This document shows, one piece after another, positions 34,841-47,320 of a stretch of DNA of 64,000 bases (positions within the stretch are counted from its first letter, which is position 1; every line of letters starts with the position of its first letter). Origin of the DNA: Sipunculus nudus. Its lineage: Eukaryota; Annelida; Sipuncula; Golfingiida; Sipunculidae. The notes beneath the pieces were generated by a model. The model was given only the letters and a program-made list of their open reading frames with translations. It made no database searches and was not told the DNA's origin. The stretch spans positions 59,924,250 to 59,988,249 of the forward strand of contig CM049318.1 of NCBI GenBank assembly GCA_026874595.1. The letters run 5' to 3'. A program made the position numbers and the translations under genes.

Positions 34841-37800
34841 TCAATACTTGTACGAGTATCTGGAATTGACAGTTCGACTCTGAAACAAAAATAATAAGTT
34901 GTTTGCATGAATAAAGAATGATATAAAAATGTTATTGACGTTTTAACATAATACGGTAGTAATAACATGTTATCACCGTACCAATTACCCCATTGATGTA
35001 ATAATGATAACGGATGACTATATATATGTATATTGCTGTATTACTTTGTCCATAGTCATTTTCACATCCAGGGAATTCTTTTGGATACTCATCTATGTTC
35101 ACTTTATGGAAATGCCCTGTCGCTCTAACAGGGTTGGCATAGAATTAAAAATATTCTTTATAAAATGACTGTGGGTTTGGATATATATTTTCTCACAAAG
35201 CACTATGGCTCCTACAAACACTACGACGTTGTTATGTATACATGAAGTTAAGAGAAAAGACGTAGTGAATTAAAATATGTTTAATTAGATTTGTTCCTAA
35301 TCAAATTACATGCATTTGAATTTTTTTAACAGGAATTTAGTGAAATAATTTAGTAAATATGCGTATGTATGTTTTATGGATTGTGGTGAAATTTATTATG
35401 AATTCACCCGTTGAGAGAAGTGATTGAAGCCGTACCCATAATCCTTAAGTAGAAGAGGTTAGGTTTGTCTTAAAACAAATGTCTTATCAGCATAACCATG
35501 CTAATTTCTACGCAATTTTTGTTAATCCGTTATAAGTGTATATACATGTTGTTTCTAAAAATAATTTTCTTTCACACTATTTCTTAATTTGTCATTCAAC
35601 GCACGGTCGGTTACTGTCACAATAAAACAAGATGTTATCGGAGTGATAATTCAATGTGCTGTGTTTTGGTCCACACACCTGTCTCGGTTCAGCAATCTCC
35701 AGTAAAAAAAAAAAAAAAAAAACCGTGAATACCAATCATTAGCTCTGAACGCTTTAATGAAATAACCGTAAAAATGGATCAGGATCCTTTGAAGATTTTT
35801 TTTTGTCATGATGTTCCAGATAACGAAAAAATATTCGATGGGTTGTTCCTTTGGTGTTTCCTATTCCTCCACAAAATTTTAAACAATCTGTTCAGAACTT
35901 GTTGCGTAAATTTTCAGACAGTCAAGCTGAGGGTAAAGTATATACGTAATACCTCTCTCGCCACCTGGCGGAGATATAATTATTGAAGGAGAGAGACGGA
36001 CTGTCGTCATCGTCCATGGACGATGCACTGAGAGTTAATATGGCATTGTTTAACCGAAATATTGTCATACTTTCATGGTCAACTGATATTTTAACGGAAC
36101 GTGGTTAGCTATTCATCCAAATCTTATTAAACGTAAAGTTTAGGTGTAAGGGAATGGAATTTCCATTTTTAGTTTTCTTTGGATTATTTTGCGTAAATAC
36201 TGCAGACGCCAACTTACCTGTGAGTAAGGGTTCTTTATGGTCGGGAGGGTTGTGCCTTCTGTAACGTAGGTCGTACCTGCGAGAGAAAGAATACATAAAA
36301 CATTTGCCCACACGTTCAAACGACAATTGTTATAAGAACAATATCAAGTAATAATAAGCTTGACTTTTCTATAACAACTCACAAAGGTTTTTCGATATTT
36401 ATGATCAAACTAGTCTTTAAAATGCCTTCTTTCTGACACCCCCCCCCCAAAGTGTCTGTTTTACAACCGGAAAATCCCTCATTCATCACTTTAAATCAGG
36501 GGCGTCAATATATAGGGGGATCAGTGAAATATCCCCCCCCTTCCCCCCCCCCTCACACACACTTTTGGCAAGGGGGGGGGGGGGGGGGCTGTCAATGTAA
36601 CCATCCCCCCCCCCCACTTTTCAGAGAATATCAACTTTATATATTACAAATGAGTCATAGACTTTGTTTCCATTTATGAGTTTTCTATGAAATGATATAT
36701 CTAAAACTGGTTTAGAACTAGAAACATACCTTATTTTCTAAAACCTTATACTTAATTGTAATATATGTGTGTCTGCGAGTTATTCCCCCCCCCCCCCCCC
36801 CCGGAAGATAAATTGACGCCACTGCTTTAAAATCCCCTTCACCAATTACATAATACAAAAATAACCCCGTTCTGGATAATAAGGACCATATAAGTATTGA
36901 TAGACAGAATAATCCCTGATATTATTTATATTCGCTTGCAATGTTTTTCACGGCCATACATACCCATGATCAATCATTTAGTGAAATAAAATTACTATTT
37001 CCAGTATTTAATACTCCTTCAACCAAACAACAATTTTTCCAGTGACCAAGTCTTTTCAATTGCAATCCCTTACGTAATAACTCAGAGCTGTTCCACTTTT
37101 CCTACTTTTTCCTACTATTTTTAAAGTTCCCACTTTTCATTATTTTCTTCAAAATACCCACATTTTCACACTTTTTCTACATTCTGGTTTTGGTTTGTAA
37201 CTTTGACCGTTTGCTCTGAAAAGCCCTAAGTTGCTGTGAAAGCGCTTGTTTTGTTAAAGGTAAGGAGTTACTGGCAACTGGAATACTTTGATATCAACAC
37301 CAGAAAAGAAGAAAATTGAGAGCTAATCTCGCGTGGTCTTAATATTAATAAAAAACCATTGTTTTATTTAAAAGAAAAACAATAAGCATGAATAATTATT
37401 CCACATGTCTGGTTTTAGTTACACTTTTGTTTTCCTTTTTATTTCTAATTTCTTACAGGGCCCTTATCGAATCGACAGGTTTATTTTTTTCCAGTTTCTC
37501 CACACCGCTCATGAGGGCTGCCATTTTTTCTTACACAGTAAAACCCGGATGTCGTAGGTCGCATGTCGAAATTATGGGTATACAGCTGGTCACAATAAAG
37601 AACGATATTACAACAGGGGGGTTGTGACACTGTGTTTATAGTAAAACCTACCAAAGTTGTATCTAGTTCTTGTTCCGTGGTCTTTGTAGCTGGTTTGGTA
37701 CGTGGTCTGGGGCTGGGCCAGTCGGGGATTAGTTGTGGACTTCACTGGTGCTGGGACAGGTGCTGGTTTCACTGCTGGCGCCTTGTTTGTAGATCCAGCC

Positions 37801-38044
37801 AGTCTGACAAAACACAGGGCATTTTAAAGGAAATTTCAGAATTGCATAAAGCTTGTAACTAAGCGTTCCCCATCAGCAAATATAATGGCTATGGGACTAT
37901 CAGGCCCACCTATAAAGCTGTTGAAAGTCGAGAGCCAAGATCATCAAGGACTGATGATCAAGGTTAAAACCATTAACTTTTTATCTTGTGTCTGTATGTA
38001 TAATTTATTAATATTACATGCGAATAATATAAATGAATTGGAAA

Positions 38045-38117
<73 letters not shown>

Positions 38118-38267
38118 ACGGGGTGACATAAAAAAGCGGACCGAACTGTCTTGCTAGTGAAGCTTGCTTTTCTAGCGAAGCGGTTGGAACGCCGGACATG
38201 TGCGCCACCAACATGGGTTCGAATCCCGGATCGGCCCAGTGTTTTCCCCTAAAAAATTTGTCTTCGT

Positions 38268-38304
<37 letters not shown>

Positions 38305-41300
38305 TTTCGTCCTAAGTAGGTTTCAGGGCTTACAGTAGAGTGCTCGATACAGCAATTTGTTAACTGATGATCGCCCGGGTGCCGATCCCGACAACGGCGG
38401 AGTAATATCATGATGCTCCAACGTGCTTAACATTAAGGTATATAAAACCTACCAGGTATATATATCACAGAAATAAGACATTATTTCATTTGGTTTATAG
38501 CTTTTGTATGAGTGATCGGAGAAATTCAATATATTTACTCAAGGGCATAAGGCCAAAAAGAAAGGTATACTTCTCAGGCTCTTTTTTTTTTTAATTTAGT
38601 GCGGGCGGGCAATTTTTTATTTATTTTTTTGTTTGTTTCATGTCATATGTGATCAGGGAAAAGCATGATAATTACTTAAGATTTTTTTTTCTAAACGGGG
38701 AAATCTGATCAAGATTGTATGATTTTCTCCTCTAGAAAGATGACAATCAAAATAAAAATTTTTTAAGCGAGGGGGTTAAATTTGACGAGGGCGGTGCCTG
38801 AGAGCCATACTTTTTTTGGCCTAACGGTGTGTATTTTTTTTTCTTCTGTGAACGGAAACAACGGTTAGCAAAATATAGAACTGCACCAAGCAACTGTTTT
38901 TTCCGTGGTTAAACCGTTTAAAAAAGTTTGGTCTCTATGATATGATGTGCGCCCTTGAATTTCATACCCGTCTGAAATCCAGTATACCCACCAGGGCGCA
39001 TTTTCAAGAACGATTAAAGCAATTGCTGTGAGTTTATTTTAGTCAGGTCCCTGTGAGAGATATGGAATTATACGGCCGTTATATAGATATCTTTGATTTC
39101 TTTTCTTGTAGAAATCATTAGTTCAATTACTTTCAAAAGTGGCGTGAGACTTTATTATGAAAAGCTGTGCGCTTCTGGATTTTAAATGAGATGCCCAAAA
39201 TGGCCACCAAGAAGCCTTCTTGGAATTTCTTTCGAATGTTTTATCTCAAGAACCATAAGAGTAATTGCTGTAAACTTTCCTTTATAGGGGTAAACGTGTG
39301 AAAGGGACATGGGTTTTTGAATTTCATACATTTCAGAAGCCCAGTTTGGTCGTCAGCGATCTTGGAATTCTTTCTGGACTTAAGACCTTAACGACGCCTG
39401 ATCATTAACTTTATGGACACATATTTGATTTAAATTTAGAGAAAAAGTGACATTTATAGGTTAATAAACATTTGCAATAATATGTGTATTAATTCAGGCT
39501 TCAGTTATTTTGGATGATTATTAAATATTTCCAGCAAAACTATTCGGGCACACTGACTCATTTTCTCGAATTCAGCTGTTTTCTACGTTGTTATAGTTCT
39601 GTGTGTTAGTAAACACGGTCCACGTATGTCTGTTTACCATTATTAGACTACGTGACAAAAGATTCGATCTGGCACATGCGATTAAGTCCAAATTAAGGAG
39701 AAGAAACATGAAAGAAGATACACAGAACAAACAAGCTTAGGAAATCTTGTGAAATTGCGTGACAGTAAATAGGTGGCGTTCGCGGTATGTTTGTGTTTTT
39801 CGTCACGGATCGCCTCAGATGCAAGTTTATTTCCACTTGTGTATAGGAGTAAGCAAACGGTTTAGAACATCATATTGACAGGTACGATAATATTTCAAAG
39901 ACGAAACACAAAACTGCATGTAATTTTGACATACCCGGTATATGAATAGGTACCTTTAAAAATCATATACGTATTACGTACCTCTGTTCTTCTCCTTCCA
40001 GCAGTACTCGGTAGGTGTCGATCTCAGCACGTAGTGACGCCACAGCCCCCTGGGCGGCGCTGTTGTCGCTCAGCTTGTTCATTATCAATTCCTGGAGCTC
40101 CCTCAGCTTCTGCTCAAGTTCCCGGATGCGAGCGGCTGACTTGCTGCGGTCATCATTCATGGCTGTCTCTAGCTCTTTATTGCGTTTCAACAGAGCTGAA
40201 ACCTGTATAACAATTATTTTTTTTACTGACGTCCTGAATTTTCAGGTATGCACTGTCAAATTATTTTTTTAATGTAAAATGGACAGCAAACAATTCCTCT
40301 GAACTTCTGTGCATATAGGGGCCTAATGTCAAAGTCAAAAATGCAAATTCGGAAATAACCAAGATCACAATCCAAACAAGTGGGGAAAATGAAAGCGCGC
40401 ATGTATTAAATAACATTTGGAAAAGCAATTATATGCCATTTAGATGACAGTGTTTTTTTTTTTTATATGCAAATTACAAACGGCCGGATCTGGGATTTTT
40501 ATAAAAGGGGTTTGCTTGTGATTTGCCATGAAAGGGGGGCGGTGGGGGGGGGGGGAGAGGAGTCTTGTTTTAAAAAGAAAAAATGCGAGCTAAATTTTAA
40601 ATCAACGATTAATTTACTTGTTATTTTATAGTACAACTGAAATAAGAATAAATCACTATATTTGTTGTTTTTTATACAAACAATGCATATTCTCAAGCTT
40701 TTTGAAAGAGGAGTTGCAACCCCTATTACTCCCTTATATATCCGGTCCTGACATTAAATCTTGGTTCGACGTTTGACTTTGGTGTATAAAAAATGCCGCA
40801 AATTATTGTTTTACAGACCTCTGCCTCCAGAGATGCGCATTTTGCCTGCAGATCACGTGACAGCTTTTCAAGCCTCTCGTTCTCAGAAGCAAGCCGGGCC
40901 TTTGCTGCAGCGTCCTCGTCTAGCTGTCGTTTCAAGGTTCCAAGGTTTTTGTTCAGCGCTTCCTCCGTCTCTCTCTGGTAACGAGCCAGCTCGGCCGCCG
41001 TGCCGTCACGAACCTGAGGTCAAAGCGTAAAAAAAGGGTTAAAGGTAAAAGAGGTCCTTTTAAGTACTGCCTAGAAAGGGGGTCATCTATACACTGTAGT
41101 GACGTATTTATTTCCAGTTATTTCATGCTTAACTTATTTTATTCTCAAGGCTCAATACAAGATAAGTCTTCGTAGTTAACTTTACAGTTAACTGGATAGG
41201 CTAAATACGCCACAAAAGTAAGGCAAACTGCTCATTCCTACATGTGTATCCCACGGGTATGACGGACTTGTTTACACCACAAGAAGTTCGATAGTTCATA

Positions 41301-44300
41301 GATTACGTATGTATATATAAACGCTAACTGTGTCATACTATGTACAGACGTTTTTACGATTTTTTAGCCTAATACGAAAATTCTTAATATTCCCGTATCT
41401 TGAAATGAAAATTCTAATCTCATCATGTATTATCCTGTCTTAACCTAAGATTTTGTCACAGTCAGTTTTCTGCTGGTCTGACCTTTTTCAAGATGGCGTC
41501 CAAGTTGGAGTCATCCACGTTGCTGAGCTGTTTGATCTTGGCCTGCAGGGTCGCGATGATGTTGTTGGTAGACTCCAGACGATCTTTGAGATCCTTTGAT
41601 TCCTACATTTATAAATATATATTATATAAAAAAAACTCATATTCCAGCTTAACATGTGAAAATTAACTGGAATGGATCAAAATAAATATACCGGTACACA
41701 TACCGTTTCCTCCGTTATAATGCTAAAATTATCATTTTTTCACAATAGCTACTTGTGCAAATGTTTATTTTGTTATTTCAATAAGAAGTAGTATATTCAA
41801 AATTATTCTTAAACTGACAAGAGAACATTTTTTTTAACAAATAACAGAGGATAATTAGCTTCATGTGTTTTCCAAATTAAGCGTGGATTCAAATGAACTT
41901 TAATCTGAAACTAATTAATTGAAGAGTGCTGCTGAATTTGCATTAGTTCTTAGTATAAAACAAATTAAAAAATATCATTATGACGTTTATGGATGTACCT
42001 GGATATATTTCTGACAGTCAAACGACAGTTTCCCCTGAAGCTGCTTTGATGCCTCCTCCGCTTGTTGCCTAGCAGCGGCCTCGCGCTGAACTCTGTCGAG
42101 AGAAATGGATAACAAAGTAAAAAAAAAATCCTTTTTTTTGGTGGTTATTTCACGTCGGAAATTTACATCGACTTCTTTTCGTGTATGAAAGACTTATAGC
42201 ATGGAATGTCAAAGACTATGTGTCCAAGTTAAAACAAAATGGCCCATATATTTCATATTTTCCATATTTTTCCGAACATCCTAACTGTCTTTTATAAAAA
42301 AATAAAAATCCATGTATATCATACAGGCAAAAGGGGTGGTAATATATATATATATAAATGGCCACCGGGATAAAATTCACATATTGTAAATGCCTAATAT
42401 GACGATCAATTAAGAATTACGAATAAAGTATCACATTTTGGGGAGTGAAAAATCCATTAGTGTTTTTTTTTTAAATAATAAAACATTAGTTAGAAAAATA
42501 AGGCCATATATACTTTTAACTGACGAACAGAGTTTATCTTTCAGGGTTGGATATACAAACAATGTACAAAAAGGATAGATATTTCACATATTCTTAAATA
42601 GTCCTAATGTAACCATGAAAACCGTAATGCTTAAATATTAAGTTATAATATGTTATAATTAAGGGATATTATGCCACTGGTTCTTTCCAGAACCATCAAT
42701 AAACTCACCCGCCCTTTTGTCTCGATATTTACGCTAGCTCTAAAATTTATGTTAATGAATCAATATATAGAACTGAAGTTATAATCAAGAACTATAAATA
42801 TAGAGTTAAAACCAACCTTAGTCTGAGTTCCTCTATTTCCTTTGAGAGTTTTGACATCTCGGGGCGGAGCTGATCGATCTCCTGGTCCTTGCCGGAGAGT
42901 GCCGAGCGTAGGGCGGCAACTTCCGAGTCGCGCTGGGCCAAGGTTTTCCTCAGACCGTTGATTTCGTCCAAGGCACGACGGGCCTTGTCCGCCTCGGTCG
43001 ACAGTCTGTTAGGAATAAGTGATAGATACACTATAATATAATTGTGTAATGCTGTAAAAGCAAACACAATACAGTTTAAAAATGTTTTTGTTTTTATCAT
43101 ACGTTTAAGTTAAGAAAATATGTTCTTTCCATGTTTTTTTTATATAAAAAATGTGACTTTTTATTTATTTAAATATTTTGCAAACAAAACCATGTTGTTT
43201 AATCAACTAAGCTTTAGAGACAACTGCCTCCCAGATCTTTGGTTCCATATAATGAGATCTCCAGAAGCTTAGTAAAAGGATTTGAAAGATAAGAATAAAC
43301 CTGATCGACAGGACGGTAATATCTTCATGCATTTTGTATGTCGTTAATTGATATTCTTTTGTCCAATGATATATTCAGAGATTAGTGCGGAAGACCCATG
43401 GATAGGCAAGTGGACATGGATGTGTGTGTGCGTTTGTAAGTCCTGATGTGGCTTACAAAATCGTTATCTAGGCTGTAACACATTTTATCAGGAACCTCAT
43501 GATGATAAGGCGTACTACACCGGGACAAAGATATTCCCCGCTCCCATATTTTTGTGGATAATATCCCCCCCCCCCCCTCCCCATGAAAGGCCAGGTCCTT
43601 GGTAATAATGCAAAAAGAATCTTTAGGAATGTGGAAAACGGACTTATATTTATTTGCGTTGATCATATACACTATTACAAAAATTTAAGCAAATTTTTGC
43701 GTTTTCTTGGAAAACTGGCCAAATTCCACATGTTGTGTCTCAACTGATAAAAAAAGAAAAATAAGTCGCTCGCTTGCAGTATTTTTACTTTTTCGGAGAG
43801 TAGAACGATAATTTTTATTGTGCGGCTTTACTTGCGTGGTACCTGAAAACATAACAAATTAGCTTGTGTAAACTCACATAGCAACAAGTATACAATCATT
43901 GGTCTTTAACTGAAAATGACCTAGTAACTTATCTATGAAATCGCCAATATAATTGGTGAAAATGACTTCCTAATCGGTAAAAATGACTAACCAACCAGTG
44001 AAAATCACTATCTAATCGTCACGTCACATCAGTTATTGCTGAGAATGCCATCGGCCCACCGGGATACTTCCTTGTGTCCCGGTAGACCTCTGTGTGTATA
44101 TCTGCGTGCGTGTAGCACGTGTACTCACTTTCCCTGCAAATCAACTGCCAACGTTTCGCTCTGGCTTGCCTTAGCTACCAGAATTCCCTTTTCTGACCCC
44201 ATGGCATCAAGCTGTTTTCTGTAATATTGAAACATCAAATTAATAAAATATGAAATTCATACTTATTAGATTATATATCAAATAAGTTCGAGACTTCTTT

Positions 44301-45240
44301 GACTCAATGAGTGATTAGAAAATATATTTATACTGAATAAGATACAAAATGGTTCGGCACAAGTTGGTTGTTCTTAACATAAACTAAAAGGTTTTAATTT
44401 TCACGCTGTAGCCGCCGTTGCTCAGTGCTTTCATCGGGTTTTGGCTCAAATACGACTCCTTGCATGCGTTAAAATGCAAATGATTCAAATAAGTCAAATG
44501 TAAATACAAAAATGCAAATGCAAATATGCATATTTTAAAATACAAATGCGTTAAAGTGATCCGATGAAAATGCAATTGTGCTTGAACTCTCTGTTTCCAC
44601 CTGATTTCAAGGTGTATATATACTGTAATGAATGACTGCTGCTTAAACAATTAATGGTAGAGTTATAATTGAAAAAGAAATATTCGTAGATTCTAAAAGC
44701 TGGTTTTTTTTTTTGTTATTTTTACTTCGGATACAGCATTTTAGTAAAACTTCAGCAATTCACCTTCAAGTCAATTGTTTTCAGCTCTACATTTATATGC
44801 AAAAGCAGAGTTTCTTGCAGTTCTGTGTGTAAACATAAATGAAAATACAACTAACAATATGAATAACAATATGATTAATTGCTGAAATATGCAAAAAGAC
44901 ATGGGCTATACGGGAACTCGATTCCTGATTTCAGATTCGAGTACTCGGTAAGAATTACTCGGACTCGAGTACTCGATTCAGCACTATTCTAGTCTATTCA
45001 TTCTAGTTACCTGAGTTTTTCCAGTTCTTGTTCGTAAGTTGCCTTGAGTCTGGCCATATCTTCCTCCATCAACTTGAGAGTATCCAGGAAGGATGCAGGG
45101 TCGATGTTAGCCCCCGCCTGCTGCCTCAGCTGCCGGACCCGCTGGATGTAGGCTGACAGCTTGTCGTTCAGCTCCTGCATCTCTCTCTTCTCTCCGGAAC
45201 GCCCGGAAGAGGACTGGGAGGGCGCGCGGTTGTACGACAT
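34841..45240 (-). CDS. Cytoplasmic intermediate filament protein, IF-A (10 coding exons)
   Basis: Filament-forming coiled-coil protein of the cytoskeleton. Coding exons in order: 45011-45240, 44129-44218, 42817-43005, 41999-42092, 41483-41602, 40819-41013, 39982-40202, 37652-37803, 36218-36276, 34841-34879. All junctions keep phase, totalling 1389 bp (462 residues plus TGA). The head is short (MSYNRAPSQSSSGRSG). Helix initiation is EMQELNDKLSAYIQRVRQL (from about 20), and the rod continues to the termination motif EIDTYRVLLEGEEQR (to 380). The distance between these motifs is about 357 residues, close to lamins and about 50 longer than vertebrate cytoplasmic IFs, so the long coil-1B form is present. 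The tail (381-462) is Pro/Thr/Tyr-rich (KPAPVPAPVK, TTYQTSYKDHGTRTRYNFG) and ends NSRYSYKY. It has no lamin-tail domain, basic nuclear signal or CaaX box. The start is placed at 45240, 11 nt inside an exon whose acceptor ends at 45252. Confidence 0.93.
36008..36025. repeat. 18-bp perfect palindrome in IF-A last intron
   Basis: CATCGTCCATGGACGATG reads the same on both strands. No known factor site is recognised. Confidence 0.7.
36497..36824. mobile_element. hAT-type MITE with 8-bp target duplication
   Basis: The left end CAGGGGCGTCAATATAT and the complement of the right end, CAGTGGCGTCAATTTAT, form inverted repeats. The flanks CTTTAAAT (36489-36496) and CTTTAAAA (36825-36832) are an 8-bp duplication with one mismatch, as made by hAT transposases. 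The interior has C and G homopolymer runs and no ORF. It lies in the intron between IF-A exons 8 and 9. Confidence 0.8.
38049..38113. repeat. (TA)n microsatellite
   Basis: About 65 bp of uninterrupted TA, directly bordering the tRNA-like element. Confidence 0.95.
38107..38276 (+). mobile_element. Small element with tRNA-like pol III boxes and inverted ends
   Basis: Ends TATATATTGTTACG and CGTAACAATATATA are perfect inverted repeats that merge into TA runs on both sides. Inside are TAGCGAAGCGG (38173, box-A-like) and GGTTCGAATCC (38216-38226, perfect box B), spaced as in tRNA-derived promoters. The sequence between does not give a full cloverleaf that I can confirm. It lies in IF-A intron 7. 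Confidence 0.55.
38275..38300. repeat. (TA)n microsatellite
   Basis: Second TA run, on the right side of the tRNA-like element. Confidence 0.85.
38551..38821. mobile_element. MITE with GGTATACTTCTCAGGC ends
   Basis: The left end GGCCAAAAAGAAAGGTATAC, then TTCTCAGGC, pairs with the right end GCCTGAGAGCCATAC, then TTTTTTTGGCC. Subterminal GTGCGGGCGGGC on the left and GCGGTGCC on the right are also related. It is about 270 bp with no ORF. Same family as 50267-50594 and the single end at 15291. Confidence 0.8.
39450..39870 (+). repeat. Dispersed repeat family 4, diverged copy (IF-A intron 7)
   Basis: TTTGCAATAATATGTG, TTTCCAGCAAAACTATTC, GTAAACACGGTCCACGTATG and GTATAGGAGTAAGCAAACGG follow the order of the copies at 22200 and 53030. 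Confidence 0.6.
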
Positions 45241-45435
45241 GTTTGGTTGTGCTGGAAGTATATTTAACAATTAGTAGGGAAGGAAGTGGGCCTGCATGTC
45301 AGCCATGTGGGACACGAGTCCGTACTTGGACTCGAGTCCAAACTCGAGTCCACTTTTTTTTTTACTTGAGTTTTATGGTGCTGGATTCGGTCCTGTACTC
45401 GAAGGCAACGACTCGAAGGTGTGCTGTGTGTGTGT

Positions 45436-45462
45436 GGGGGGGGGGGGGGGGGGGGGGGGGGG
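45436..45462. repeat. 27-base G homopolymer upstream of IF-A coding start
   Basis: Twenty-seven consecutive G on the plus strand, about 200 bp upstream of the IF-A ATG in the 5'-UTR intron; the IF-A pre-mRNA would read poly-C here. Nearby are GGACTCGAGTCC (45328-45339, a perfect palindrome) and other ACTCGAGT copies, also seen at 44937-44975. Confidence 0.85.
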
Positions 45463-46049
45463 TTGACCCCATGGGAGGTTCATCAAAGTCGGGACTTTCA
45501 TAAAAACATTTGAGCGGGACAAAATAAAATAACTTTTCTTTTTATATGGTAAATAAAATATTTCTTATAATAAGATTTTTTCTTCTGTTAAGATAATTTT
45601 CTTGCTATCAGATAAAGATATCCTATCAAGATATAATATCTTGGGATATTCTGATGGAGGATTTTTTTTCTTATAATAAGAGGATATATCTTGTCTAAAG
45701 AAAATCTAGACCTGGTTTCTTTTCTGCATGTTGCTTAAAATAAAAAAAAAATAAAAATTTCTTTTCAACAGAAAAAATTCTTCAGATAAGAAATAGAATC
45801 CTTTCAAGCAAGAAAATAATCTTCGCAGTGCATGATGTGGTTAAGGAGTTTTCCGAAGCTAAAGGTCTCTGGTTCGGTCATCGCTAGTGACTCCAACGAA
45901 AATTCTCGCAAATTCCCGTTAATTCTCGATAAATAAGAAATTCGCGATTATCTTAGCTACAGTTAATAATGTCTGGATAATCCCTAGATCCTAGTCTCCT
46001 GCATATAATAATCTGAAATCCAAAAGGTTGATTAAAATTGTACATATAC

Positions 46050-46620
46050 AGACAACCCACTATTATGTGGACACATACATAAAGTGGGCCCCTGTATAAA
46101 GTGGGCAAATTCTGACGATTCAGTTTTTTCTCTTTTTTACTATTTAAATATTTTGTCCCCGTTGGTTCCATAAAGTGTCAGCCTCAATTAAGTGGTCATT
46201 TTTGCCCCGTCCCAAGGGTGCCCACATTGTAGAGATGTAACTATACATATATATTTCTTATCATAAGGACACGAAATCTTCATTCAATGAAACATAAGTC
46301 GTGGTTTTCATGACCTGGATATATGCACAATAGATACGTCTTCATTATTATGTCATGACTTTTTGAGAACTAGTTTACAGTGTATAGCTAACACGTTCCG
46401 ATTTCGTGAAGGGGACAGGCATGGCAGATATTAATAGTTTAAGCCTCGGTGGAACCTCTCCCGGTGGGCATTTTCACAAAGTGGGCACCTCTATATAGCG
46501 AGCAGTTTTTGAGAATCCAATTTGTTCTCCTCCTTGTATATCATATTCGTTCATAGCCTCCATATAGGCTAGAGAGAAGCTCTATAAAGTGGGAAGCTTG
46601 GTCCAATCACAAGAGGTTTA
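46050..46620. repeat. Possible non-autonomous DNA element with AAAGTGGGC motifs
   Basis: TAAAGTGGGC-type motifs recur at about 46080, 46099, 46477 and 46575 and, as AAGTGGTCA, at 46189, a pattern typical of terminal and subterminal repeats. Clear paired ends were not established. Confidence 0.3.
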
Positions 46621-46636
46621 ATTTTTTAAATCTTAC

Positions 46637-46658
46637 CTTTTGCATGTTTGGTCTGTAA
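46637..46658 (-). other. Possible 22-nt 5'-UTR micro-exon of IF-A
   Basis: TTTTCAG/TTACAGACCAAACATGC..AAAAG/GTAAGA has both splice signals. If included it would add an ATG out of frame with the IF-A start, so it may be unused or regulatory. Confidence 0.25.
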
Positions 46659-47259
46659 CTGAAAATTGTAACATTAAATGTATAAAAAATAAATTTTTGA
46701 TGTGCTTTCGAGACTAGGAGGTTGTCTTTAAAGATACGGGCATCCCCCCCCCCCCCCCTCTCTCTCTCTCGCTCTCTCTCATTTTTATTATTATATTACT
46801 CCGGGATCTAAAAATTTAAATTTCCGTCAATGGAAGCTATCCTCTTTTCTAGGAATACCCAAATATCAAGAATAACGGAATGGGGAGACACTGATATTCC
46901 GCAAGTATACCATGTATAATCCTGGGCTTTAAATCTGTGATCATCTCTACTTAGCACAATGAGAGTATCTATGAAAACACATCAAATACTTATTACAGCA
47001 ATTACTATTGTTTGGTATTTCTTGTAAACCATCGTCCACAAAGAAAAGCTATAGTGTGTCCCTTATTCAAACACGGTGAGGATACCATACTATAATGTAT
47101 AGTACATAATACTCCCCCCGAGGGTATATAAACATACAGATTAACGCTATAGCAGAGACTGTACATGATCGACTGATATTAATGAAGTATATAGGACTAA
47201 AATAATTCGGCTTTCATTAATTTTAGCTCCTATTTATTGTTATCATGGAAGAGACTCAC

Positions 47260-47320
47260 CTTAATAGCTCCTTACTCCAGAAACGACTGCTGTCACCTAT
47301 GAACTGCGTTACTAGGTACG
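47260..47320 (-). other. Probable 5'-UTR first exon of IF-A
   Basis: On the minus strand GGAGCTATTAAG is followed by GTGAGTC (exon end 47260). This donor pairs well with the acceptor CTTCCAG just upstream of the coding exon (exon start 45251). The upstream limit and transcription start cannot be fixed; the 47320 boundary is nominal. Confidence 0.5.

Noticed and set aside
38107-38276. Functional tRNA gene
   Set aside because: Box A and box B are present but I could not pair an acceptor stem; inverted ends and TA arrays favour a mobile element.
37885-38411. ORFs with long Ile-Tyr runs
   Set aside because: Translation of (TA)n microsatellites.
43382-43672. 96-codon minus ORF between IF-A exons 2 and 3
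   Set aside because: Contains a G-run artefact, has no homology to the rod, and the exon phases on either side already agree without it.
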